Shown here piece after piece: positions 30,280-38,608 of a stretch of 64,000 nt of DNA (within the stretch, counting starts at the first letter, position 1; each line of letters opens with the position of its first letter). Under the pieces are notes generated by a model. That model was given only the letters and a program-made list of their open reading frames with translations, was not told where the DNA came from and ran no database searches. Where the stretch lies: contig NZ_JALJWP010000001.1 in assembly GCF_024169245.1 (NCBI RefSeq), positions 1,178,001 to 1,242,000 of the forward strand. The letters run 5' to 3'. The translations under genes were made by a program, and so were the position numbers. The DNA is from Pseudomonas koreensis (lineage in GTDB: Bacteria > Pseudomonadota > Gammaproteobacteria > Pseudomonadales > Pseudomonadaceae).

Positions 30280-30726
30280 ATGACTGAGATCGACATTCGC
30301 CAGGTCAGCGCCGACGACCACGATGCCTGGCTGCCGTTGTGGCAAGCCTATTTGCGCTTCTACAACACCGAGCTGCCGGACGCCGTCACCCAGAGCAGCT
30401 GGCAGCGCTTTCTCGACCCGAATGAACCGACCCACGCCGCCCTCGCCTGGGCCGATGGCAAAGCGTTGGGCATGGTGCATTACATCTACCATCGCTCGAA
30501 CTGGAGCATCGAAAACTCCTGCTACCTGCAAGATCTGTTGGTGGTGCCGGAGTCCCGGGGCAGCGGCGTCGGCCGCCTGTTGATCGAACATGTCTACGCT
30601 ACCGCCAAGGCCGATGGTTGCTGCAAAGTCCACTGGCTGACCCACGAAACCAACGCGACCGCGATCCAGCTCTACGAGCGCATCGCCGAACGCCCAGGCC
30701 TCATTCAGTTTCGCCAAGCCCTTTAA
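30280..30726 (+). CDS. GNAT family N-acetyltransferase
   Basis: This 148-residue acetyl-CoA-dependent transferase has a single GNAT domain. The acetyl-CoA-binding motif A is visible as LQDLLVVPESRGSGVGRLLIEHV (R/Q-x-x-G-x-G/A pattern), and the C-terminal strand-helix reads VHWLTHETNATAIQLYERI. It lies 10 bp after the PaiB-like gene and 12 bp before a second acetyltransferase gene, so the three form one operon under a promoter shared with the divergent MocR gene. The substrate is unknown; an amine is plausible from the PaiA/PaiB parallel. Confidence 0.88.
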   Translation: MTEIDIRQVSADDHDAWLPLWQAYLRFYNTELPDAVTQSSWQRFLDPNEPTHAALAWADGKALGMVHYIYHRSNWSIENSCYLQDLLVVPESRGSGVGRLLIEHVYATAKADGCCKVHWLTHETNATAIQLYERIAERPGLIQFRQAL

Positions 30727-30738
30727 GGAGACGCGCAC

Positions 30739-31410
30739 ATGACCGCTTCACTCGCTGACTGGAAAGGCGTCCCCGCCCCCTCCACCACCCTGCTCGACGG
30801 CCGCTTCATTCGTCTGGAGAAACTCGACCCGGCGCGCCATGGCGATCAACTCTACGCTGCCCTCGAAGGGCCGGGGGCCGATCCGAAACTCTGGGATTAT
30901 CTGCCTTACGGGCCGTTTCGCGAGCGCAATGCGTTCAACGCCTGGCTGAACAACCATGCGGCCAACAGCGACCCGTATTTCTTCAGCGTCATCGACCGTT
31001 CGACCAATCAGGTCCAGGGCATTCTCAGCCTGATGTCGATCGTCCCGGCGCAGGGCCGCATCGAAATCGGCCACGTCACGTTCGGCGCGCCGATGCAGCG
31101 CTCGCCGAAAAGCACCGAGGCGGTGTATCTGCTGGCCAAGTATTCGTTCGAGCTGGGTTATCGGCGCCTGGAATGGAAGTGCAACAACGGCAACGCCCGC
31201 TCCAAATATGCGGCCGAGCGCCTGGGCTTCAGTTTTGAAGGGGTGTTTCGCCAGCACATGGTGGTCAAGGGGCAGAACCGCGATACCGCGTGGTATTCGA
31301 TTCTGGATTCGGAATGGCCGGCGATTGCTGCCGGGTTCGAGCGCTGGCTGAGCGATGAAAACCAGACTCCCGATGGCCAAGTGATAGGCTTGGCCGAGTG
31401 CCGTAGCTGA
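30739..31410 (+). CDS. GNAT family acetyltransferase, RimJ/RimL type
   Basis: This 223-residue protein resembles RimJ/RimL-like acetyltransferases, which modify protein N-termini, amines or small molecules. Visible family segments are LDGRFIRLEKLDPARHGDQLY at the N-terminus, IEIGHVTFGAPMQRSPKSTEAVYLL for acetyl-CoA binding, and YRRLEWKCNNGNARSKYAAERLGF near the end. It is the last gene of the PaiB-GNAT-GNAT operon and is followed by a REPIN. Confidence 0.88.
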   Translation: MTASLADWKGVPAPSTTLLDGRFIRLEKLDPARHGDQLYAALEGPGADPKLWDYLPYGPFRERNAFNAWLNNHAANSDPYFFSVIDRSTNQVQGILSLMSIVPAQGRIEIGHVTFGAPMQRSPKSTEAVYLLAKYSFELGYRRLEWKCNNGNARSKYAAERLGFSFEGVFRQHMVVKGQNRDTAWYSILDSEWPAIAAGFERWLSDENQTPDGQVIGLAECRS

Positions 31411-31425
31411 ATTTCTCAAATACCC

Positions 31426-31515
31426 TGTGGGAGCGAGCCTGCTCGCGAAAGCGGTGTGTCAGTCACTGCAAATGTTGACTGACTGACCGCTTTCGCGAGC
31501 AGGCTCGCTCCCACA
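31426..31515. repeat. REPIN between convergent acetyltransferase and methyltransferase genes
   Basis: TGTGGGAGCGAGCCTGCTCG and the exact inverse ending CGCTCCCACA enclose a loop that itself contains an inverted AAAGCGGT / ACCGCTTT pair, extending the hairpin. Confidence 0.92.
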
Positions 31516-31531
31516 ATTGCCGGGGTCAGGC

Positions 31532-32449
31532 TTATCGACGCAGTTCCTGCGCCAGCACCGCAATATGCTCCGGCCCGATCCCGCAGCAGCCGCCGAGATG
31601 GCTGGCGCCGCGCTGTTGCCAGTCCAGCGCCCAGTGCAGATACCCTGGCGGATCAAGATCATCACGCAACGGGTCAAGCCCATCGTTGGCCGTGGCTTCC
31701 TTCGGTTGCGGAGGAAACGCATTGGCATACGCGCCGATGTTGATGTTCACGCCGAGACGCTCGAACGTTGCGCGCGCCGCGTCGATGGCCGCGCCAATCA
31801 CTTCAGGCTGGCTGCAGTTGAACAACAACGTCTCGACACCCAGTTCAGCCGCCACCGCCGCCGCTTCAGCCACCGGCTCACCGGAGCGCAGGCGCGGCAC
31901 TTCATCGGTATCTTCATCCTTGAGGGTGAATGACAGCCAGAACGGTTTGCCATCCTGCGGCAGCCCGGCGTGAATGGCCCGCGCCTCGACGATCGAGCTC
32001 TGGGTTTCCGCCAGCCATAGATCAACGTGCGGGGCCAGACCGTTGACCAACGGCGTCAGCAATTCGCTTACCCGATCGGCTTCAAACAGATCCGGACGGT
32101 ACGAGCCAAACAACGGCGGCAACGAACCGGCCACCCGTACGGCTTTGCCCGAAGCCTGCACTGCACGCTGCGCCAACTCCCCCGCCAAGGCTGCCAAGGC
32201 CTGCCCCTCAGCGGCAAAGCGTGCCTCGCCAATGTGGAACGGCACCACCGCGTAACTGTTACTGGTGATCACATTGGCGCCACTGCTGATGTAAGCGGCA
32301 TGCACCGCTTCAACCGCTTGCGGCGCTTCGCTCAGCGCCAGCGCCGACCACTCGGGCTGACGGAATGGCGCTCCGGCGCGTTGCAACTCACGGCCCATGC
32401 CGCCATCGAGAATGACCGTTCCTGCTGCGCCCATATGCTTTTCACTCAT
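31532..32449 (-). CDS. Homocysteine S-methyltransferase family protein
   Basis: This protein of about 305 residues transfers a methyl group from a donor such as S-methylmethionine to homocysteine, or does a related thiol methylation. Zinc-ligand segments are visible: LLFNCSQPEV and, near the C-terminus, HLGGCCGIGPEHI. The N-terminus carries the barrel start ILDGGMGREL. ATGs at 32470, 32449 and 32434 are possible starts. It is divergent from a two-gene amino-acid ABC transporter, which may import its methyl donor or a sulphur amino acid. Confidence 0.9.
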   Translation of the reverse strand: MSEKHMGAAGTVILDGGMGRELQRAGAPFRQPEWSALALSEAPQAVEAVHAAYISSGANVITSNSYAVVPFHIGEARFAAEGQALAALAGELAQRAVQASGKAVRVAGSLPPLFGSYRPDLFEADRVSELLTPLVNGLAPHVDLWLAETQSSIVEARAIHAGLPQDGKPFWLSFTLKDEDTDEVPRLRSGEPVAEAAAVAAELGVETLLFNCSQPEVIGAAIDAARATFERLGVNINIGAYANAFPPQPKEATANDGLDPLRDDLDPPGYLHWALDWQQRGASHLGGCCGIGPEHIAVLAQELRR

Positions 32450-32547
32450 ATGCTTATGAAAATAACTCACTATCAGAGTCGTTCTTATAACTATTTAATA
32501 CGCACCACTCGGTTAATAACAACCTCTTTTTTCAACAGGGATCGACT

Positions 32548-33369
32548 GTGAAATTCCAACCGCTATTGGCCCTGGGCCTGACCATTCTGGCCTCCTCCAC
32601 CCAAGCCTTCGGCGGCGCGACGCTGGACCGCGTCGAACAGAAAAAAGAGCTGGTCGGCGTGCTGATGGAAAGCTATCCGCCCTTCTCGTTTCTCAATGAG
32701 CAGAATCAACTCGACGGTTTCGATGTCGACGTTGCCAAAGCGGTGGCGGATAAACTCGGCGTCAGACTTCGTCTGGAAACCCCGTCCTGGGACGTCATCG
32801 CCGCCGGCCGCTGGAGCGGGCGCTACGACATCTGCATCTGCTCGATGACCCCGAGCAAGGCCCGCGCCGAAGTGTTCGACTTCCCGGTCGAGTACTACGC
32901 TTCGCCGGCGGTAATTGTGGTCAACGCCAAGGACGATCGCATCCACAGTGCCAAGGACCTGAGCGGCAAGAAAGTCGGCCTGACCAGCGCCTCCAGCTAT
33001 GAAAGTTATCTGAACAAGAATCTGGTGATCGAAGGCGCCGAGGATACGCAGTTGCAGTATCCGTTCGAGGATGTGCAGATCGCTCCGTACGACACCGACA
33101 ACGTCGCCTTCCAGGATCTGGGCCTGGGCGCCGGCGTGCGTCTGGATGCGATCCTCACCAATCTGGTCACCGCACAACCGCGTTTGAACCAGGACCAGCG
33201 CTTCAAACTGGCCGGCGAACCGCTTTACTCGGAGCCCAATTCGGTGGCCATCGAGAAGGGTGATCCGCAGTGGGACGCCAAGGTGCGCAAAGTGTTCGCC
33301 CAACTGAAACAGGACGGCACCCTGAGCAAGCTGTCGCAGAAATGGATCGGCGCCGACATCAGCCAATGA
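32548..33369 (+). CDS. Amino-acid ABC transporter periplasmic binding protein
   Basis: This 273-residue family 3 solute-binding protein is translated from a GTG at 32548. It has a signal peptide (MKFQPLLALGLTILASSTQA) and the core motifs LMESYPPFSFLNEQNQLDGFDVDVAKAVADKLG and SGRYDICICSMTPSKARAEVFDFPVEYY. Its stop overlaps the permease start (ATGA). The ligand is unknown; the divergent homocysteine methyltransferase suggests S-methylmethionine or another sulphur amino acid, by inference only. Confidence 0.9.
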   Translation: MKFQPLLALGLTILASSTQAFGGATLDRVEQKKELVGVLMESYPPFSFLNEQNQLDGFDVDVAKAVADKLGVRLRLETPSWDVIAAGRWSGRYDICICSMTPSKARAEVFDFPVEYYASPAVIVVNAKDDRIHSAKDLSGKKVGLTSASSYESYLNKNLVIEGAEDTQLQYPFEDVQIAPYDTDNVAFQDLGLGAGVRLDAILTNLVTAQPRLNQDQRFKLAGEPLYSEPNSVAIEKGDPQWDAKVRKVFAQLKQDGTLSKLSQKWIGADISQ

Positions 33370-34202
33370 GTTCTTTTCCAACCCCGCCACAGCCACCGCA
33401 ACCGGTGGCTGAAACCCGCCTGCAAAAGCTTTTCGGGTTCCGTACGCGCCTGTACCTGACGTGGGCTGCGCTGTTCTGTCTGTTTGCCGGATTTTTCCTC
33501 AGCTTCGACCTGAAGTTCGCGATCATCCTCGACAAACTGCCCAACCTGGTCGGCCTGAAGCTCGCGCCCAACGGCTTTCTGCAAGGCGCAGCGCTGACAC
33601 TGTTCCTCTGCGCCTGCTCGATCATCGCCTCGTCGCTGCTCGGTTTCATTACCGCGCTGGCGCGCCTGTCGAACAGCGCCGTGGCGTTTGGCATTGCCAG
33701 TTTCTACACCTCGTTCTTCCGTGGCACGCCGTTACTGATCCAGATCCTGCTGATCTACCTCGGCCTGCCGCAACTGGGCATCGTCCCCGGCGCCATCGTC
33801 GCCGGCATCATTGCCCTGTCGCTGAACTACGGCGCCTACCTGAGCGAAATCTTCCGCGCCGGCATTCTGGGTGTCGATCACGGCCAACGCGAAGCATCGC
33901 TGGCGCTGGGCCTGCGCGAAAGCGTGATCTTCTGGCGCATCACCCTGCCCCAGGCCATGCGCACGATTATCCCGCCGACCACCAACCAGTTCATCTCGAT
34001 GCTCAAGGACTCGTCGCTGATCTCGGTGATGGGTGTCTGGGAAGTCATGTTTCTCGCCCAGTCCTACGGGCGCTCAAGCTATCGCTACATCGAAATGCTC
34101 ACCACGGCGGCGATCATCTACTGGCTGATGTCGATCGGACTGGAGCTGATTCAGGCACGGATGGAGCGGCATTACGGCAAGGCGTATGTGCGGCGTGGCT
34201 GA
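33366..34202 (+). CDS. Amino-acid ABC transporter permease
   Basis: This 278-residue HisM/GlnP-type permease overlaps the binding-protein gene by 4 bp. After a cytoplasmic N-terminus and a first helix (YLTWAALFCLFAGFFL), the core contains FYTSFFRGTPLLIQILLIYLGLPQLG and the EAA loop segment EASLALGLRESVIFWRITLPQAMR. No ATPase gene follows: the next gene is a convergent antitoxin. The transporter must share an ATPase encoded elsewhere. Confidence 0.92.
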   Translation: MSSFPTPPQPPQPVAETRLQKLFGFRTRLYLTWAALFCLFAGFFLSFDLKFAIILDKLPNLVGLKLAPNGFLQGAALTLFLCACSIIASSLLGFITALARLSNSAVAFGIASFYTSFFRGTPLLIQILLIYLGLPQLGIVPGAIVAGIIALSLNYGAYLSEIFRAGILGVDHGQREASLALGLRESVIFWRITLPQAMRTIIPPTTNQFISMLKDSSLISVMGVWEVMFLAQSYGRSSYRYIEMLTTAAIIYWLMSIGLELIQARMERHYGKAYVRRG

Positions 34203-34209
34203 AGCGTAT

Positions 34210-34488
34210 TCAAACGGTGTCCCGGCGTATTCGCACAACGCCCATTTTCATGCCGAACGGGCGAAACACCGCGTTCAGCGACTTCAGTGTCTGGTTGCCT
34301 TCGCCATGTTCGATATGCACCAGCGTGCGCACTGAAATCTTGCACATCTTCGCGAACTGGACCTGATGCAGACCGGTGACTTCGACCCGTAAACGGCGCA
34401 CGGCGTCACCGATTTCCAGAGTGCCTTCGGCCAGTGATTGCTGAATGCTCTCGATGAGCGCCGTGCGCTCGAGGACGGTCAGACTCAT
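34210..34488 (-). CDS. HipB-like XRE antitoxin, downstream of hipA
   Basis: This 92-residue protein has a helix-turn-helix in its second half (LHQVQFAKMCKISVRTLVHIEHGEGNQTLKSLNAVFRPFGM). Its ATG at 34488 overlaps the hipA stop. As a HipB-type antitoxin it should bind and neutralise the HipA kinase and repress the operon. It is encoded after the toxin, the reverse of the classical hipBA order. The C-terminal MKMGVVRIRRD tail resembles the tail seen on other XRE antitoxins of this type. Confidence 0.82.
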   Translation of the reverse strand: MSLTVLERTALIESIQQSLAEGTLEIGDAVRRLRVEVTGLHQVQFAKMCKISVRTLVHIEHGEGNQTLKSLNAVFRPFGMKMGVVRIRRDTV

Positions 34489-35834
34489 TGCAGGTCCCAC
34501 TCTTTCAAACGTTGCTCGAGGTTTTTCAGATGAACGCTCGGGTGATTCATGGTTCTGGCGGGCAAACCGCTGGCCGCAAGAATATCCGGCAGTGCGGCCA
34601 GACGGCGGGCATCCGCGCGCAGTCCTTCGAAGAGCACCGAGGCATCCAGCCCCGCCAACGGTTCGTCCGGATCTGTGCTATCGGCCAGTACGCGGCAGAC
34701 ACCTCGCCAATCTACGTCTCCCGCCCGCTCCAACTCTCTTGGCCATTTGGTCGTACGAGTCACGCCTTCGTCATCCATGACCATCGGGGCGAGGTCATAG
34801 ATCGGCGCGAGCTGGAAAGCGTTCTCTTGCCGGATGATCGCCGTGTTACGACCGTGGTTATCGGAGTTTCCGAGGATTTTATTGATCAGGTCGCGACGCA
34901 GATAATCGGCGACGAGGCCGGGAATCCGGCTGGCCTGACCCGCTTTGCGCCAGAGCCCGGCGAGCATGCGGATCACTTCCAGATGATTCATGGCGCTCCC
35001 TGGCGTCGTCACTTCAGCCAGCGAATAAATCGATTCGACGGCGAAACGCGACACCGCCCCATCTTTCACTTGTCGATCAAAACGCCGCATCCACAAACTC
35101 GGTTTGGTCGCCTCTTCCAAGGCCAGGCCTTCTGCCGCAACCGTCTCGATGCCCAATGTCTGCAGCGCTTTGTAGTAATGGAATTCGCTGCGCAGGATGT
35201 CCTGGTCGGTCTGCCCGCCCCTGTTTCTGGCGAATTTCACGAACCAGTGCTGTCGCACTTCTTCATCGTCCAATACCGCATCGGGATACAGAAGCCCGGC
35301 GCTGTTCTCTGCCAGTAACAGCTTCGGAGCTTCACCACCTGCCCCCGTCGCGCCACCGATGGCCGCGCCCAGCTCGCAGGCATATTCAAGAAAGCGGTTG
35401 TCGCGGCTAATGACCTCCTCGCGCATGAATCCGATCGGCTTCCTCTCATCGACTGCTTCCGCCGATTCCTTTATTCGCATGTTGCCAATGGGAGCCGGTG
35501 TACTGCGGCCCAGCAGAAACAGATCGGCGCTGATCTCGGCGGGTCTTTCCTGACCCAGGCGGGCGAGCAGAAACCGCTTGGCTGCGCCTGCCGGTGCGAT
35601 GTCATGGACAAAGGCCGGCGTCTTCGCGCGCCGACCTTCCCAATCCAGCGGATACAGGGCACTCACGGCTTGGGAAAAAGGCGACCCGATCAACTCGATG
35701 TTTTCCACCAGATAGTCCGCTTCATAGCCAAAACTGCAGCGGCTTTCGAAGCCTTTTTCCGGATCATCGAAGTCAAGAATCATCGCATCGTGCCATTGCC
35801 CGGCGGTGAAGATCTGGAGTGTCAGGTTATACAT
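34485..35834 (-). CDS. HipA-like serine/threonine kinase toxin
   Basis: This 449-residue protein is of HipA type; HipA toxins phosphorylate translation targets such as glutamyl-tRNA synthetase. Kinase features are a glycine-rich segment GGATGAGGEAPKLLL (160-174), Lys200 in HWFVKF, the catalytic loop INKILGNSDNHGRN (317-330) with Asp325, and the metal-binding DLAP segment at 347-350. All key residues appear intact. The Gly-rich segment differs from the E. coli form (SSIAGAQEK), so it belongs to a divergent subfamily. It precedes its antitoxin gene and overlaps it by ATGA. The upstream region carries repeated TGCATT motifs. Confidence 0.85.
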   Translation of the reverse strand: MYNLTLQIFTAGQWHDAMILDFDDPEKGFESRCSFGYEADYLVENIELIGSPFSQAVSALYPLDWEGRRAKTPAFVHDIAPAGAAKRFLLARLGQERPAEISADLFLLGRSTPAPIGNMRIKESAEAVDERKPIGFMREEVISRDNRFLEYACELGAAIGGATGAGGEAPKLLLAENSAGLLYPDAVLDDEEVRQHWFVKFARNRGGQTDQDILRSEFHYYKALQTLGIETVAAEGLALEEATKPSLWMRRFDRQVKDGAVSRFAVESIYSLAEVTTPGSAMNHLEVIRMLAGLWRKAGQASRIPGLVADYLRRDLINKILGNSDNHGRNTAIIRQENAFQLAPIYDLAPMVMDDEGVTRTTKWPRELERAGDVDWRGVCRVLADSTDPDEPLAGLDASVLFEGLRADARRLAALPDILAASGLPARTMNHPSVHLKNLEQRLKEWDLQ

Positions 35835-35846
35835 GTTGATTCCGTG

Positions 35847-35997
35847 TGCATTTTAATGCGTTTCAAGAAAGCGAAATCTTCGATAATTGCAATATAGTGC
35901 ATTCTTGCAGCTAAACACGCTGTGAATCTGCAACAAAATGCACATCAGTCCTCGCTATTGACTTACCAAGTGCAAAATAATGCAGAAAAGCATTTAA
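35847..35997. promoter_or_regulatory. Repeated TGCATT palindromes upstream of hipA (putative HipB operators)
   Basis: In an AT-rich 370-bp gap the motif TGCATTTT or its inverse AAAATGCA recurs: TGCATTTTAATGC at 35847-35859, TGCATTCTTGCA at 35898-35909, AAAATGCA at 35935-35942, and TGCAAAATAATGCA at 35971-35984, followed by AAAGCATTT. Several palindromes before an autoregulated toxin-antitoxin operon are typical of XRE operators. The rest of 35835-36204 shows no gene. Confidence 0.6.
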
Positions 35998-36204
35998 CAT
36001 CACGCTGATAAAAATGCCTTCTTCAAGCGAAAGCTGTAGGAAAAAGAACAACTGGCGCCGCGCAAAAAGAATTGTTTGCGAAATCCAGTGAGGATTTTCC
36101 ACAGAACGATCCGATGTCGCCTGCATGGATGTGGGAAGCGGCCGACATCGATTTTTTTCAGGCAGCAATAGAGTTGGGTCTTCTCGATAAGGAGGTCGAA
36201 CTTG

Positions 36205-38415
36205 ATGCCCACTCAACACCTATTCGCACCAAAACACCTGGCTCTGGCTATTTCATTGGCACTGGGTTGCGTAGCGCTGGCTAACGCCGAGCAATCCACT
36301 GAAGCAATCGAGCAGACCCCAAGCATGGAAACGACGGAGCAGCCCGAAGCCAACCCCAAGCAACAGGCTTTGGAACGGCTCCAGGGTTTTCTCAACGATG
36401 CGAGCACAGTGCCGATTACCTTTACGACACCGGAAACCGTGTTCAAAGGGACTGACGTCAACGACTTGATCACCCTTGCAGACGGGGCAAGCTTCACTGG
36501 CCGGCTGGATGGCGGCAAGGGCGATAACGTGTTGTTCCTGAATGCTGCGGATGGCGGCACGTTGAACGACACGCGCAACTTCAGTGGGTTATTCGTCGCC
36601 CAAGGAAACTGGACGCTGAGCTCCAAAGGCGATTTCCATGAAGGCGTTATGGTCGACAGCGGTGGAGCGTTGACCAACCTCGGCAGCATCAAGGGTGATG
36701 TGTATGTCCAGACCGGCGGCGGTTTCGCAGGTAAAGGCACGGTAGGCAATCTGGAAGTGGACGGCCTGCTCACCGTCAATGCGGCGCTTGGCGCTCCCCG
36801 AGTAAAAGGCAATTTGCACTTGGCGCCTGGTGCCGAACTGGCTTACGAGGTCACACCCACCGGTAGCCCTATAATCAAGGTTGATGGCACAGCCCAGCTT
36901 GACGGCGCCACCCTCAAAGTCGTCGCAGCTGCGGGCGAGTTTCCGCTGAGCAGCCAGTACAAAATCATCGAAGCCCGTGAGGTTAAGGGCCAGTTTGGCA
37001 GGATCGAGAACGAGCTGGCGTATATGACGGCCACGGCTCAATACAACAAGAAATCGGTTGGGCTGACTTACGCTCGCAACGATGTTCCGCTTAAGGATCT
37101 TGCCACGACAGGAAACGGGGGCTCGCTTGGGGCCAGTATTATCGAGCAAGAAAATTCAACGTCTCCGGCGGTACCGATATTAGCTCCAACTTCGCCAGAA
37201 CCCGCTCCTGCTTCAATTGCGGTGGCGATCGCAACGTCAGCGCAAGTTCTGAACTCAGATCCGGCCCCCCTTGACGACACCCCACCAGCGGCATCATCGA
37301 TATCAAACGAAATCGCGACTGCACAAACCAGCGAAGCCGCCACACCGCCCGCGCCTGAGCTTGCAAAGCCCACCAACACAGCCGTCGCCGCACTGCTGAC
37401 CAGCGATAAAACCACCGCGCCCATCGCGCTCGACCAACTCGCCGGCGGCAGCAATGCCAACCTCGCCAAAGCCACACTGAGCAGTGTCACGCCGGTGAGT
37501 GCAAGCATGCTCTCGGCGATGCGGCAACTCGACAACCGTTCCGGTTCGACTTTCGGTCCGCGCAGTTCACCTCGTCAGGCGGCAGGCAGTGAAGACTCCG
37601 GGCGGGTGTGGGTTCAGGCGCTGGGCCACGGCGGCAAGGTTGACCGCGAGGCCGACGGCATCCTCCGACATGCCACGCAAGGTCTGGTCGTGGGCGCAGA
37701 CTGGCGACTCGACGAGCAGTGGCATGTCGGCCTGCTCGGTGGCAAATCACAGACGAAACTCGATGCACGACAGTACGACGGCGATCTCGACAGTTGGCAC
37801 TTGGGCGCCTACGCCGTGCGTCAGGACGGCCCACTGTCTTTGCGTCTCGGCGCCACCTACGCCAGCCATGACGGCAGCAGCACACGGCGGGTCGCGTTCA
37901 GGGGTTTCGGTGATCGTCTGAAAGGCAACTACGACGCCAATACTCAACAGGCATTCGCCGAAGCCGGGTTCAATTTGGGCCGCGATAGCGTAACCCTCGA
38001 GCCCTACGCCAGCCTCGGCTATCAGCGCTATCAACGCGACAGCTACAACGAAAAAGGGGGCGACGCGGCGCTGAAAGTCTATGGGCAGACCCGCGACAAC
38101 TTCAGCAGCACTCTTGGCCTGCGGGTTGCGCAGGTCAACACGCTGGATAACGGCATGCATTTGACCCCGCGATTGAGCGCAGGGTGGAAACATACCTTCG
38201 GCGAGATCGACAGCGACACCCGCCAGCAACTGCTCAAGGGCGGCAAGCGTTTCGAAGTGACCGGCGCGGCGCTGGATCGAAACAGTCTGTCAGTGGATGC
38301 GGGGCTGGATATTGGTCTGTCGGCGGCGCACACCCTGGGCGTGGGCTTAACGGGTGAGCTGGGCAATGACAGCCGGACGTATGGCGTAGCGGGTCAGTGG
38401 CGCATGGCGTTCTGA
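36205..38415 (+). CDS. Autotransporter outer-membrane beta-barrel protein (type Va secretion)
   Basis: This 736-residue autotransporter starts at the ATG at 36205, behind a strong GGAGGT ribosome site. It has a signal peptide (LALAISLALGCVALANA), a short beta-helical passenger at about 60-290 (LITLADGASFTGRLDGGKGDN ... GVMVDSGGALTNLGSI), an Ala/Pro/Thr-rich low-complexity linker at about 305-430, and a C-terminal 12-strand barrel at about 460-736 (GRVWVQALGHGGKVDR onward) ending in the membrane-insertion signal QWRMAF. No protease or lipase motif is seen in the passenger, so adhesion or surface display is more likely. Confidence 0.9.
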   Translation: MPTQHLFAPKHLALAISLALGCVALANAEQSTEAIEQTPSMETTEQPEANPKQQALERLQGFLNDASTVPITFTTPETVFKGTDVNDLITLADGASFTGRLDGGKGDNVLFLNAADGGTLNDTRNFSGLFVAQGNWTLSSKGDFHEGVMVDSGGALTNLGSIKGDVYVQTGGGFAGKGTVGNLEVDGLLTVNAALGAPRVKGNLHLAPGAELAYEVTPTGSPIIKVDGTAQLDGATLKVVAAAGEFPLSSQYKIIEAREVKGQFGRIENELAYMTATAQYNKKSVGLTYARNDVPLKDLATTGNGGSLGASIIEQENSTSPAVPILAPTSPEPAPASIAVAIATSAQVLNSDPAPLDDTPPAASSISNEIATAQTSEAATPPAPELAKPTNTAVAALLTSDKTTAPIALDQLAGGSNANLAKATLSSVTPVSASMLSAMRQLDNRSGSTFGPRSSPRQAAGSEDSGRVWVQALGHGGKVDREADGILRHATQGLVVGADWRLDEQWHVGLLGGKSQTKLDARQYDGDLDSWHLGAYAVRQDGPLSLRLGATYASHDGSSTRRVAFRGFGDRLKGNYDANTQQAFAEAGFNLGRDSVTLEPYASLGYQRYQRDSYNEKGGDAALKVYGQTRDNFSSTLGLRVAQVNTLDNGMHLTPRLSAGWKHTFGEIDSDTRQQLLKGGKRFEVTGAALDRNSLSVDAGLDIGLSAAHTLGVGLTGELGNDSRTYGVAGQWRMAF

Positions 38416-38430
38416 CGGAACGCGTTCCTG

Positions 38431-38517
38431 TGTAGGAGTGAGCCTGCTCGCGATAGCAGTGTCAGACGAGGAATCATTGACTGACACGACCCCATCGCGA
38501 GCAGGCTCACTCCTACA
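38431..38517. repeat. REPIN after the autotransporter gene
   Basis: TGTAGGAGTGAGCCTGCTCG and the exact inverse ending CTCACTCCTACA lie between convergent genes. Confidence 0.92.
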
Positions 38518-38549
38518 AGGGATCTTCGTCATCGCGCAAAATCACAGGC

Positions 38550-38575
38550 AAAAAAAAGGGGAGCACCTGCTCCCC
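38550..38575 (-). terminator. Intrinsic terminator of the pyruvate carboxylase operon
   Basis: On the minus strand an inverted repeat GGGGAGC-AGGT-GCTCCCC is followed by a run of at least seven T residues. It lies 34 bp after the pycB stop. Confidence 0.92.
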
Positions 38576-38608
38576 CGAGGTTTAAAGCATTGGATCGCGA
38601 CTGTTATC

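Noticed and set aside
36072..36284. 70-codon frame upstream of the autotransporter
   Set aside because: It overlaps the autotransporter start and its strong ribosome site, and the translation shows no recognisable features.
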